From NCBI RefSeq assembly GCF_012396615.1, contig NZ_JAAXPV010000001.1:62001-126000 (forward strand): DNA of 64,000 bases, given 5' to 3'. Position 1 is the stretch's first letter. Each line of letters starts with the position of its first letter. The DNA is from Rothia terrae (GTDB taxonomy: Bacteria > Actinomycetota > Actinomycetes > Actinomycetales > Micrococcaceae). The translations under genes and the position numbers were made by a program. Positions 29,636 through 38,020 of this stretch are shown here, one piece after another. The notes under the pieces were generated by a model. That model saw only the letters and a program-made list of their open reading frames with translations, made no database searches and was not told where the DNA came from.

Positions 29636-30448
29636 TTACGCGACTGCTCGATCCAGATCTGAAAGGCGGTTTGAGACGGTACCGTCTACAACCTCGTCCC
29701 CTACCTGAACACGCAAACCACCAATAACTGAAGGATCGATAGTGATATCGAGTTTCAGGTTGCGGTTGTAGACGCGGTTCAAAGAATTCTGGAGTTTCAG
29801 AATCTGAGCGTCAGACAGCGGACGTGCAGCGGTAACGCGTGCAATCCAACGGTTCTGGCGCTTGACGATGATTTCCACGAACTTTTGTGCAAGGCGCGAT
29901 GCGGTGGTACCGCGTGAATGTGCGCCTGCACGTTCGAGCAAGAGCTTGCCTTCAGCAGTGGGGTTTACGCCACCGAGTGAAACTGCAAGCTTCTGCTTTG
30001 CTTCATTACTTGCTCGGCCATCGGAAAGGGCCGCCTGAGCCTCTGCAGAAGAATCAACAATATTGATAAAGGTCAATAGTTCGTTGACCACTGCTTCAAG
30101 TGCATCAGCGCCACCACGAGCTTCTGCACCAGCTGCCGCTGCTACAACCGCTACGTTTTCCAGTGCATCAGCAAAGTCTCTCTCTTCGCTCCAACGCTGT
30201 TCAGCAGCAGCTGAGACTACGTTGAAGGTTGATTCAGAGACTTTACCGGTGAACAAAGCCTTGACGATTCCAGCGCGTGCTGCAGGCTCGCGGGAAGAAT
30301 CAATCAGAGCGCGGCGCAGACTGCCGTCGCGGTCAACAAGGTCAACCACAGCAAACAGCTCTTCTGCAAGTTGGGTGGGGTTCTGGTCTACGTTAGTGTG
30401 CAGAACCTCTTCCACCTTCTTCAGTGATTCAGTCGATACTCCTGTCAT
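29636..30448 (-). CDS. atpH: F1Fo ATP synthase delta subunit
   Basis: A 270-residue peripheral-stalk subunit joining F1 to the b dimer. The C-terminal region (VTAARPLSDAQILKL, then PSVIGGLRVQVGDEVVDGTV) is diagnostic. The protein is longer than the roughly 180-residue form of most bacteria, which is usual in actinobacteria. Its ATG shares one base with the atpF stop (TAATG). Confidence 0.95.
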   Translation of the reverse strand: MTGVSTESLKKVEEVLHTNVDQNPTQLAEELFAVVDLVDRDGSLRRALIDSSREPAARAGIVKALFTGKVSESTFNVVSAAAEQRWSEERDFADALENVAVVAAAAGAEARGGADALEAVVNELLTFINIVDSSAEAQAALSDGRASNEAKQKLAVSLGGVNPTAEGKLLLERAGAHSRGTTASRLAQKFVEIIVKRQNRWIARVTAARPLSDAQILKLQNSLNRVYNRNLKLDITIDPSVIGGLRVQVGDEVVDGTVSNRLSDLDRAVA

Positions 30449-30999
30449 TACCGAGTAGCACCTGCATTTCGCTGCTCGGTTTCAAGGTCAGCAAGAAAAC
30501 GATCGACCACGCGGTTTGATCGCTCATCATCGTTGAGTGACTCGCCAACAATCTTGCCAGCCAGCGCAGTTGCCAGGGTTCCTACCTCACTGCGAAGTGA
30601 GATGAGAGCTGCTGAGCGCTCTGCTTCGATTGTCTTCTGAGCGTTGTCGGTGATGCGAGTAGCCTCGACAGTTGCACGCTGCTTGTAGTCGGCGAGAATA
30701 GCTTCGCCTTCTGCACGTGCTTCTTCGCGAATCTTCTGAGCTTCCAGACGAGCACTTTCGAGCTGCTGGTTGTACTCTGCGCGAGCCGCGGCTGCCTCTG
30801 CCTGAGCCTTTTCAGCCTTGGCAAGACCACCCTCAATTGCTTCTTTACGGTCCTGATAGATCGATTCGAACATCGGGACAACGTACTTGGTGACGATGAA
30901 AAGGAGGATCAGGAACCCAATGGCGGTAATGGCGATTTCCCAGATATTCGGGAGCAGGGGGTTGGTGTGACCCTCCTCAGCTGCCATCAGATATGACAT
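30448..30999 (-). CDS. atpF: F1Fo ATP synthase b subunit
   Basis: A 183-residue stator subunit. One N-terminal membrane helix (IWEIAITAIGFLILLFIVT) is followed by a long, highly charged, alanine-rich coiled coil with AEKAQAEAAAAR and REEARAEGEAI. It dimerises and holds delta and alpha. A 50-nt gap separates it from atpE. Confidence 0.96.
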   Translation of the reverse strand: MSYLMAAEEGHTNPLLPNIWEIAITAIGFLILLFIVTKYVVPMFESIYQDRKEAIEGGLAKAEKAQAEAAAARAEYNQQLESARLEAQKIREEARAEGEAILADYKQRATVEATRITDNAQKTIEAERSAALISLRSEVGTLATALAGKIVGESLNDDERSNRVVDRFLADLETEQRNAGATR

Positions 31000-31049
31000 A
31001 GGGAATTTTCCTGTTCTCTAGTAAGTACGGTCAGTGATTGGCGTTTAGG

Positions 31050-31259
31050 CTACTTGATGAATGCAAGCACGAGGCCGAGAATAGCCAAAGCTTCAACAAC
31101 CGCGAAGCCCATGAACAGCATCGGCTGCAGGGTGCGCTGTGATTCGGGCTGGCGTGCAACGCTGGTCATGTATGCAGCGAAGATCAGACCTACGCCGATA
31201 CCGCCACCGATTGAAGCGAGACCGTAACCAATAGCACTCAGTGAACCGGTGATTTCCAT
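31050..31259 (-). CDS. atpE: F1Fo ATP synthase c subunit
   Basis: A 69-residue proteolipid with two membrane helices. The proton-carrying acid is Glu56 in FAVVEALAI, and the glycine-rich GIGGGIGVG-type first helix and the RQPE loop are typical. The ATG at 31259 has AAAGGA 6 nt upstream. This subunit is the bedaquiline target in mycobacteria. Confidence 0.97.
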   Translation of the reverse strand: MEITGSLSAIGYGLASIGGGIGVGLIFAAYMTSVARQPESQRTLQPMLFMGFAVVEALAILGLVLAFIK

Positions 31260-31333
31260 TGTGTTTCCTTTCAACAGCGTTCAAACGTACGGGATGTGTG
31301 TGCTTGAACGGAGCTTTTATGAGGGTATATAAC

Positions 31334-31378
31334 ACTCGCCTAGATGCGAGTTGCTTTATTCGTTGCGGGGTTCCGCAA
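31334..31378. other. Two small hairpins between atpB and atpE
   Basis: ACTCGC/GCGAGT (31334-31351) and TTGCGG/CCGCAA (31363-31378) are perfect 6-bp hairpins in the 129-nt atpB-atpE gap. They may shape mRNA processing or the high translation of atpE. This is inference from position. Confidence 0.4.
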
Positions 31379-31388
31379 GAAAATTTTA

Positions 31389-32180
31389 TTAGTGACCTTC
31401 TGAAACTGAACCCTGAAGGTATACAGCAAGCAGAAGGGTAAAGATGTAAGCCTGGATAACCTGAATCATCAACTCTAGGAAGAAGAGGAACAGACCCAAA
31501 GCGGTAGGAGCAATAGCTCCAACAGCGGCGATACCACCGAGCTGAGTTGCCATGTAAGCAACGAGTGAGGCTGCAACCATCATTGCCAAGTGACCACCGA
31601 ACATGGTCGCGAACAGACGCAATGCGTGAGTAACGGGACGAATGATGAGGTTAGACAGCAGTTCGATCGGGACGAGGATGATGTATAGAACCGGGGGCAC
31701 GCCGGGAGGCATGGTCAGGTCCTTGAAGAAGGCACCCAGCCCCTTGCGCTTGATGCCAACGCCAACCCACACCAAAAACGCAATAATTGCGATTGCGTAT
31801 GCGCTACCTGCGTGAGAGAAGGACGGCAACTGAACCAGAGGAATTGAGCCGTACAGGTTGTTCACCAAAACAAAGAAGAAAGAGGTGAATAGTAAAGGCA
31901 CAAATGGCTTGAAGTGGTGAACACCAATCAACTGCTTACCCAATGAGTTACGTGTGAACAGATAACCTGACTCAGCCAAGAACTGGGTGCGTGAAGGCAC
32001 CATCGCCCGCTTGCGACCAGCGGCGAGGAAGAACCAGCTCACGATGACAACTGAAAGCAGAACAAGAAGCATCTGCTTGCCAAAGCCAAACGAACCGATT
32101 TGGAAGAAGTCGGGAAGATGCATTTCTTCTACAGTGGGCGCGGTATACCCCGCTGCGACAACTAGCCCGTTTGAAATCAA
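31389..32180 (-). CDS. atpB: F1Fo ATP synthase a subunit
   Basis: A 263-residue membrane subunit forming the proton half-channels. The essential arginine is in the conserved helix PVTHALRLFATMFGGH. About six membrane segments are seen. The start is TTG at 32180 with AAAGGA 7 nt upstream. It is the first structural gene of the atpBEFHAGDC order. Confidence 0.96.
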   Translation of the reverse strand: MISNGLVVAAGYTAPTVEEMHLPDFFQIGSFGFGKQMLLVLLSVVIVSWFFLAAGRKRAMVPSRTQFLAESGYLFTRNSLGKQLIGVHHFKPFVPLLFTSFFFVLVNNLYGSIPLVQLPSFSHAGSAYAIAIIAFLVWVGVGIKRKGLGAFFKDLTMPPGVPPVLYIILVPIELLSNLIIRPVTHALRLFATMFGGHLAMMVAASLVAYMATQLGGIAAVGAIAPTALGLFLFFLELMIQVIQAYIFTLLLAVYLQGSVSEGH

Positions 32181-32279
32181 GGCAAGTTCCTTTCTTGCAG
32201 TGTGCGTACGCTGTAGTTGACTGCATCCATTGCAGACAACGTCGTATTGTCAAAGTTTGATGTGTATGGCCAATAAAAA

Positions 32280-32546
32280 TCAGCGTTTATGATCTGAACT
32301 GCTCTGCGACATGTAGTAATAGACAAGATAAAACCCGCCAAAAGCACCAATAAGTGCCCCTACCCAAACAATCCATGTGGTTCCAAAAAGCTTGTCAAGC
32401 CCAAAGCCTACCAAACTCCAGAAAGCAATGCCGATTATGACATAGAGAAGTGTCATGATTGCACCGGATAATCCGCCGCCAGAGACCAGCTCCCCCGTGG
32501 TACGAAGTTTAACTTTGTCTGCATCCTGGTAATGTGAACGAGTCAC
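32280..32546 (-). CDS. AtpZ-like small membrane protein
   Basis: An 88-residue protein with two membrane segments (ALLYVIIGIAFWSLVGFGL-like and WIVWVGALIGAFGGFYLVYYY). The pattern fits the AtpZ family that accompanies ATP synthase operons. It starts at GTG 32546 with GGAG upstream. AtpI/AtpZ pairs have been linked to c-ring assembly and Mg/Ca uptake in other bacteria; the role here is inferred from position. Confidence 0.7.
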   Translation of the reverse strand: MTRSHYQDADKVKLRTTGELVSGGGLSGAIMTLLYVIIGIAFWSLVGFGLDKLFGTTWIVWVGALIGAFGGFYLVYYYMSQSSSDHKR

Positions 32547-32548
32547 GT

Positions 32549-33007
32549 CTAATCTCCCAAATGCTTCGCGGCTGAACCGTCATGGTCATCAAAGTACAAA
32601 ATTCTCATTTTCATGATGGTTATCATTTCCACGACAAGCCAAACTGTCACGGCACAAATAGCTCCAGCAAGCATCCAACCGTTTTTAATAGCTGATGGCC
32701 AAGAAAACCCTAACAGAGCGATTCCCAAAACGAACACCTTTACTACATAGGTTGCTACTAGAGCGCGTGCTGCATTCGCCATAGAACGACGTTCTGTAAT
32801 GGAGACTACAACAATACCAATACTAAAGCATAGATAGATTAAAAGTGAACCCGCCAAAAATGCCAAGGAACCTTCGTATCCCCTAGTAACTCCGCCGATC
32901 GCTAGCCCTAGCAGGGTGACTGCCCCTAAATACTTACTCACGTTGAGAAAAATATTTTTCCACGATATTCCAGAGCCGATAGAAGCCGCTGAACCGCTAA
33001 CGCTCAC
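32549..33007 (-). CDS. AtpI-like membrane protein upstream of the ATP synthase
   Basis: A 152-residue protein with four hydrophobic segments. It corresponds in position to Rv1303, directly before atpB. It starts at GTG 33007, inside the end of the glycosyl-1-phosphate transferase gene (11-nt overlap), and is followed 2 nt later by the AtpZ-like gene. A c-ring assembly role is inferred by analogy with AtpI. Confidence 0.7.
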   Translation of the reverse strand: MSVSGSAASIGSGISWKNIFLNVSKYLGAVTLLGLAIGGVTRGYEGSLAFLAGSLLIYLCFSIGIVVVSITERRSMANAARALVATYVVKVFVLGIALLGFSWPSAIKNGWMLAGAICAVTVWLVVEMITIMKMRILYFDDHDGSAAKHLGD

Positions 33008-34007
33008 GTCGCGTCACTTTCCTCAAAAAAGTAGGTAACGACAGGTAGCCTGCGATGATTAGAACGACCGCAAGCCCCGCCCAGACAGCTTGCTGAGTCT
33101 GGAACGGCAAGGCAACGATCGTAATGACGGAGACCAGTGCAGATACGCCGTTGACGATGAGGGCACTCCCAATATGCGAAACACCATAGTCAGTGAGTTG
33201 CTGATACACATGGGTGCGATGCGGTTTGTACCATTGCTCGCCTCGCAGCATGCGCTTGAGAAGCGTAAAACCGGTATCTGCCAAATAAATCAACACCGGA
33301 GAGAGAATGTACTCTACGTAGATACCTGCTAAGAATGCACCAACTGCCATGCAAGCGATAGCTCCACCCAGGAAGTAAGAACCAGCGTCCCCCAAAAATA
33401 CGTTTTTACCCGTTCGGACATTCCAGGGTAAGAAAGCTGTGTATCCTGCGGCCAGTGCCGCGCCACCCACCATCAACCACTGGGTATCTGTCTGCACACC
33501 TGCATAAGCGTAAAAAACGCCAACCATCAAGCCGTGCAAACCCGAAATGCCGTTGACGCCATCCATAAAGTTAGCCACATTGATGTAGGCAGCAATGGCA
33601 AATACACCTACCGGAATCCACCAGATAGCCGTATTCAAAATGAAGGTCAGAGCTACGGTCACCGCAATGCCAATGAGCAACTGGACGCTGAAGCGTTTGA
33701 GAATGCCCACGCCTCGCAAATCCTCAAACCAACCCAGGATGCCAGCAAGCACAGCCCCAGCAAGCACTACCAGTGCTACTGAACGGTCAACAGCGATCAG
33801 CCCCAGCAACAACGACACAAAATACGTAGCAGCTACCGCGATAGCAGTAGCTAATCCCATGCCGCGAAAGGCCGGCTCACTATGAGATGAACGAGCGGTT
33901 GGCAAATCAACTAAGTTCCAGCGGTGGAGAAGAGGTCGCACAGCAAATGGCAACAGCAACCCCAGAACACCGGCGCACAGCGCAGGGAAAACCAGTGAAA
34001 AGTTCAT
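32997..34007 (-). CDS. WecA/WbpL-type sugar-1-phosphate transferase
   Basis: A 336-residue membrane enzyme of glycosyltransferase family 4 with about ten hydrophobic segments. It moves a sugar-1-phosphate from UDP to a polyprenyl phosphate and so starts a lipid-linked glycan. The catalytic motifs are seen: NFMDGVNGIS, FLGDAGS and the late KPHRTHVYQ. In mycobacteria this position holds rfe/wecA, which starts arabinogalactan. Its position right after a WbpM-type dehydratase gene makes a WbpL-like donor (FucNAc or QuiNAc) an alternative. GGGGAG precedes the ATG. Confidence 0.88.
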   Translation of the reverse strand: MNFSLVFPALCAGVLGLLLPFAVRPLLHRWNLVDLPTARSSHSEPAFRGMGLATAIAVAATYFVSLLLGLIAVDRSVALVVLAGAVLAGILGWFEDLRGVGILKRFSVQLLIGIAVTVALTFILNTAIWWIPVGVFAIAAYINVANFMDGVNGISGLHGLMVGVFYAYAGVQTDTQWLMVGGAALAAGYTAFLPWNVRTGKNVFLGDAGSYFLGGAIACMAVGAFLAGIYVEYILSPVLIYLADTGFTLLKRMLRGEQWYKPHRTHVYQQLTDYGVSHIGSALIVNGVSALVSVITIVALPFQTQQAVWAGLAVVLIIAGYLSLPTFLRKVTRRER

Positions 34008-34018
34008 GTTATACTCCC

Positions 34019-35854
34019 CTACTTCTTCACGGTGTAGGTGCGATGATCAAGGTAGTTCTCGTACCATGCTGAGTAATCCAAGGATGCCGGGCTCTTCGGC
34101 TCAGCATGAGTGTGAGAAATAAACGGGTTACGATCACTTACTTCAAAGTCCTCGCTCTGCCCGAACAACACCTCATCGAGTTTTTCACCGGCTCTTAATC
34201 CGGTGACCTTAATTTCCACGTCATAGCGTTCGTAAGTACGAATCAGATTTTCAGCAACGTTATAAATTTTGACGGGTTCGCCCATGTCAAGGACCATCAC
34301 CTCACCAGGAGCACCGATCGCCCCTGCCGTCATCACCAGCAAACAAGCATCCGGAATAAGCATGAAGTAGCGGGTAGCCTCCATATCGGTGACCGTAATC
34401 GGACCGCCATCCATAATCTGACGGGTGAACAGCGGCTTGATCGAACCTCGAGAGCCAAACACGTTGCCAAATCGCACCGATACATAGCGCTTGCCCGTTT
34501 GATCGCCAAACCAACTGGTCAACATCTCAGCAGTCAGTTTTGACTGACCTAAAGCGGTAGTGGGGTCTGCAGCTTTATCGGTTGAAACATTCACGAAAAC
34601 TTCAACCTCTACTTCAGATGCAGCCTGAAGAACATTTCGAGTTCCCAAGGTATTGGTTTTCCACGCTTCTTCGGGGTATGCCTCAAGAGCGGTCACATGC
34701 TTGAGTGCAGCCGCGTGAAATACAACCTCAGGTTTACGTTCAGAAAAAACTTTATGCAAGGCGTCCTGATCACGAATATCAGCCAAGATTACTGACGGAT
34801 CGTTCAGATTAGAATCGCCCCAAATGGTGTAACGGGTATCCATCAAAAGAGTTTCATCACGATCCAGCATCATGAGTTCTGACGGATTGTAATCAACAAT
34901 CTGACGGCACAGCTCAGAACCAATCGATCCCCCCGCGCCAGTCACCAACACTCGCTTACCGGTGATGTACGAACGGATGTCCTCATCTTTAATCTGATAG
35001 TCAATCTTGCCGCGAATACCCTCAATGACGTGACGATTGATATCTTTCACGTTATCTTCGTTGAGACCAGAGATATTGGACAGAATGTTTTTTACCCGAT
35101 AGACATCTACGCCAAGCTCGCGCATGGACTGACGGATTCGCGAAAATTTGGTGTCACGAATATCGGTCATCGCCACGAACACTTTGGTCGCGTGGTAACG
35201 CTTGACCAGCGACGGCAAATCAGCTCCGGTACCCAACACTGACACTGACTGGATGCGGGCATTTCGCAATGAAGGATCATCATCGACAATAGCTACGGGA
35301 CGGTAGGTGCCGTTAGTATCCGACATCAAATTGGACACCAGTGCACGTCCTACAAAACCTGCACCGTACACAATCACCGGTTCAGAATGTTCGTAGCTGG
35401 GACGGTTGGTGAAGTCCTCGATAATACGCTTGATATAGCGCAGAACCATCATCAACAGCAGCGCAAAGGGGAAGGCGATTAGAATGACCGAGCGAGGCAC
35501 ATCAATATGCCACGCAAACATCAGCAAAATTCCCAGCATCAGAACCGTTACCACAACGGTCACCGGGTAGAGAATCTTACCCTCGGCAAAAGAACCGTAG
35601 CTGTAGCGTCCTCGATACAAACCGCAGGCAGCGCCAATACCAATCTGCAAAGCAATAGCCGTCACGATGACAATGAGGATTCCGCTAGGGCTAATTGCTC
35701 CCAGATGCCCACCGTAGCGCAAGGCAAAGCCAATAGGCAGAGCAACCATCCAAGCTACTGAGTCAAGCAGAACCTGAACATACTTCCACCAGTTTTTACG
35801 TTCATATCCCGTATTCACGACGGGAACTGTTGTGGTGTTTACGTTTTCAGGCAC
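34019..35854 (-). CDS. FlaA1/WbpM-type nucleotide-sugar dehydratase
   Basis: A 611-residue membrane-anchored SDR. It has four N-terminal membrane helices, a first Rossmann domain (VYGAGFVGRAL near 165), then a catalytic extended SDR domain starting VLVTGAGGSIGSE near 300. STDKAADPTTALGQSK holds the catalytic lysine. The usual Tyr (or Met in WbpM/PglF) is Leu here. The family turns UDP-GlcNAc into a UDP-4-keto-6-deoxy sugar. The GTG start has AAAGGA upstream. The gene lies 2 nt after the glycosyltransferase gene and 11 nt before the GT4 transferase gene. Confidence 0.9.
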   Translation of the reverse strand: MPENVNTTTVPVVNTGYERKNWWKYVQVLLDSVAWMVALPIGFALRYGGHLGAISPSGILIVIVTAIALQIGIGAACGLYRGRYSYGSFAEGKILYPVTVVVTVLMLGILLMFAWHIDVPRSVILIAFPFALLLMMVLRYIKRIIEDFTNRPSYEHSEPVIVYGAGFVGRALVSNLMSDTNGTYRPVAIVDDDPSLRNARIQSVSVLGTGADLPSLVKRYHATKVFVAMTDIRDTKFSRIRQSMRELGVDVYRVKNILSNISGLNEDNVKDINRHVIEGIRGKIDYQIKDEDIRSYITGKRVLVTGAGGSIGSELCRQIVDYNPSELMMLDRDETLLMDTRYTIWGDSNLNDPSVILADIRDQDALHKVFSERKPEVVFHAAALKHVTALEAYPEEAWKTNTLGTRNVLQAASEVEVEVFVNVSTDKAADPTTALGQSKLTAEMLTSWFGDQTGKRYVSVRFGNVFGSRGSIKPLFTRQIMDGGPITVTDMEATRYFMLIPDACLLVMTAGAIGAPGEVMVLDMGEPVKIYNVAENLIRTYERYDVEIKVTGLRAGEKLDEVLFGQSEDFEVSDRNPFISHTHAEPKSPASLDYSAWYENYLDHRTYTVKK

Positions 35855-35856
35855 CG

Positions 35857-37737
35857 TTATTTTCCTTTACGAAATACCGTGACAGCGTTCTTGTTTTGAC
35901 CGATGAGCTTTCGGTACAAGTTCTTGCGTAGCTCAACAGGCATAGCTCGATATCCCACTCTAACTACCATATTTTTAACCAGCTGAGGCGCAGAAATAAA
36001 CTCGCCCGTGTATAAGCGGTGCTGGATTTCTATATCTTTTGAGAGGGCTTGTGCCCCACCGCGACGCTGGTAGGCCCCTTCACCGACACGGTACTTCACG
36101 AGGGGAACCGTCAGGTTGTCCATGCGGTACCCGCGCTGGGTGAGCCGAGCCCACAGCCAGTAATCTTCCGCTCCGGTAACATGCTCATAACCGCCCACGG
36201 CGTCCACTGCTGATTTACGCAAAACCACGGTGGGGTGCATGATGGGGTTACGAGTCATCAAGACTTTTTTCAGTTTTTCACTACCCGTTAGTGCTTCTCG
36301 CGAAGTTTCCGGGGCATCGGATTTCCCATCGAATTCAACCATCGCAGAACCTAGTACTGCCAAGTCGCCAGCTGCTATCACAGGAATCTGCTGTTCAAAA
36401 CGGGCGGGCAACGAGATATCGTCGGCATCTGCTCGTGCCACAATATCGTAGGAGCAGTAACGAAGGCCCTCGTTCAATGCTGCCGCTAACCCCGCGTTGT
36501 AGGGCAAAGTCACCACGGTCATAGGGCAGATTTCACCGGCGGTTGAACGAGACTTCCAGCGCTCAATTTCTTCTGCTAGCTCGCGTGAAATTTCACCGTC
36601 CACGACAAGTACCAGCTCATCTGGTCGTACTGTCTGCTCATCAATACTTGACATCAAAGCTTGCTGTAGGTGATGCGCAGTGTCACCGGAATAAACGCTC
36701 ATGAGAAGCGAAAACTTCTGCTCAACCGGCTCTAGATGATGAGCTGTCAGCGGTAGCTGAGGTTCATAGACGCCCTGCAAAAACGCCGTGTTGTCTCTAA
36801 AGTTCCGCGCCGCATCCTTAAGCCCCTGTAGAAGGTAGCCCGCGTAGGTTCTCTTCTCGGCGGTATTGAGCAAGGTGGTGACCCACAGTCGGGCAGTTGA
36901 ACCGCCGTAGAGAACCTTCTCCCATGAGGCCAGAGTACGGCGACGGGTAAAGACCCATAGCTTATTACGCACATCATTATAAAAACGAGGGCCGGGATCA
37001 GAATTCGTGTTCCCTGCGTTTTTAGTATGATGCCACGCCACCGATTGATCAGTTGAAATACCGTCGCGGTGGTGAATCAGACGCGTTGAATATTCAAAAT
37101 CATCGTTCCAGATAAAGAACTCTGCAATGGGCAGACCGTATTGACGCATCACTGAAGCGTCCATCAATAAAGAAACAAAGGAGCCAGATCGAATAGGGCG
37201 AGCGTTAATCGCGTTAGCTTGTGTATGTTTTTCAGCCCCAGCCCCAATCATCGTTCGCGGCGTGTTCATGGGGTGGTCGGTGCCGTCATCCCACACTACT
37301 TTGGATGCGACCACCGCAGGACGTTGCAGGCGTACAGGTGAATAGTTCTCCCACGCCGCAAGAGATTCCGCCAATGTGTTGTCAGTAGGTTCGGTGTCAT
37401 CGTCCATAACCCACACTAAATCAGCGCGGTGTTGAGTGAGCGCGCGATCAATACCAACAGTAAAACCACCGGCACCGCCCGTATTCTTGGATAGGTTGAT
37501 AATATCTACCGCTACGGGGAGATCTAACTCTGCCAAGTACTGAGCGGTCTCATCGGTCGAAGCGTTATTAACAATCACCACGGTATCGGGCACGCGCTGA
37601 GCTTCAATAATGCCAGAAATGGTCTTCTTGAGAAGCTCTAGACGGTTGTAGGTGACGACGACGGCAACCACACGATCATGCAACACAGGTAGTTCATGTG
37701 CATACGAATCCACTAATACCTGTGAATGGTTCTGCAT
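35857..37737 (-). CDS. Two-domain (GT2-GT2) glycosyltransferase
   Basis: A 626-residue cytosolic protein with two family-2 domains. The first (residues 15-320) carries VVVTYNRLELL, NASTDETA, NTGGAGGF and VWVMDDDTEP, which resembles galactofuranosyl- or rhamnosyltransferases. The second (about 340-570) starts FSLLMSVYSGD and has ARADADDIS as its DxD. Two activities in one chain suggest that it adds two sugars in turn, or an alternating chain. It heads an operon with the dehydratase, the GT4 transferase and the atp genes. Confidence 0.9.
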   Translation of the reverse strand: MQNHSQVLVDSYAHELPVLHDRVVAVVVTYNRLELLKKTISGIIEAQRVPDTVVIVNNASTDETAQYLAELDLPVAVDIINLSKNTGGAGGFTVGIDRALTQHRADLVWVMDDDTEPTDNTLAESLAAWENYSPVRLQRPAVVASKVVWDDGTDHPMNTPRTMIGAGAEKHTQANAINARPIRSGSFVSLLMDASVMRQYGLPIAEFFIWNDDFEYSTRLIHHRDGISTDQSVAWHHTKNAGNTNSDPGPRFYNDVRNKLWVFTRRRTLASWEKVLYGGSTARLWVTTLLNTAEKRTYAGYLLQGLKDAARNFRDNTAFLQGVYEPQLPLTAHHLEPVEQKFSLLMSVYSGDTAHHLQQALMSSIDEQTVRPDELVLVVDGEISRELAEEIERWKSRSTAGEICPMTVVTLPYNAGLAAALNEGLRYCSYDIVARADADDISLPARFEQQIPVIAAGDLAVLGSAMVEFDGKSDAPETSREALTGSEKLKKVLMTRNPIMHPTVVLRKSAVDAVGGYEHVTGAEDYWLWARLTQRGYRMDNLTVPLVKYRVGEGAYQRRGGAQALSKDIEIQHRLYTGEFISAPQLVKNMVVRVGYRAMPVELRKNLYRKLIGQNKNAVTVFRKGK

Positions 37738-38020
37738 AGGTTACCCAATACCTTTCTGGATCTTCTGACAGTAGCTACATGCTGTGAAGCTGCTGCGCTC
37801 AACGTGGTTCAAGAATTGTGCTTTGGTGAGCCAGTATTTATTAGCTGTAGCAAGTCTACCCAAACTGTCTGAATAGATTCTGTCTAAATCTCAGATTTCC
37901 GTGGAGTACACCGGACAAATCTTCGTGGTTTTGCCCTCATTATGTGCAAGAGTTGAAGGTAAGTATTCAAGGTATCGCGTTTTATATCGTAATGCCACAA
38001 TCTAAGGAGCTACCTACCCT
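37738..38020. other. Divergent intergenic region of the glycan block
   Basis: 283 bp between the minus-strand glycosyltransferase and the plus-strand SDR. It is more AT-rich than its surroundings by eye. AAGGAG at 38004-38009 lies 11 bases before the SDR ATG, a wide spacing. I see no strong palindrome and cannot place a convincing -35/-10 pair on either strand. Confidence 0.5.

Noticed and set aside
31050-31335. 80-codon frame overlapping atpE
   Set aside because: Shifted frame over the c-subunit gene, which has all family features.
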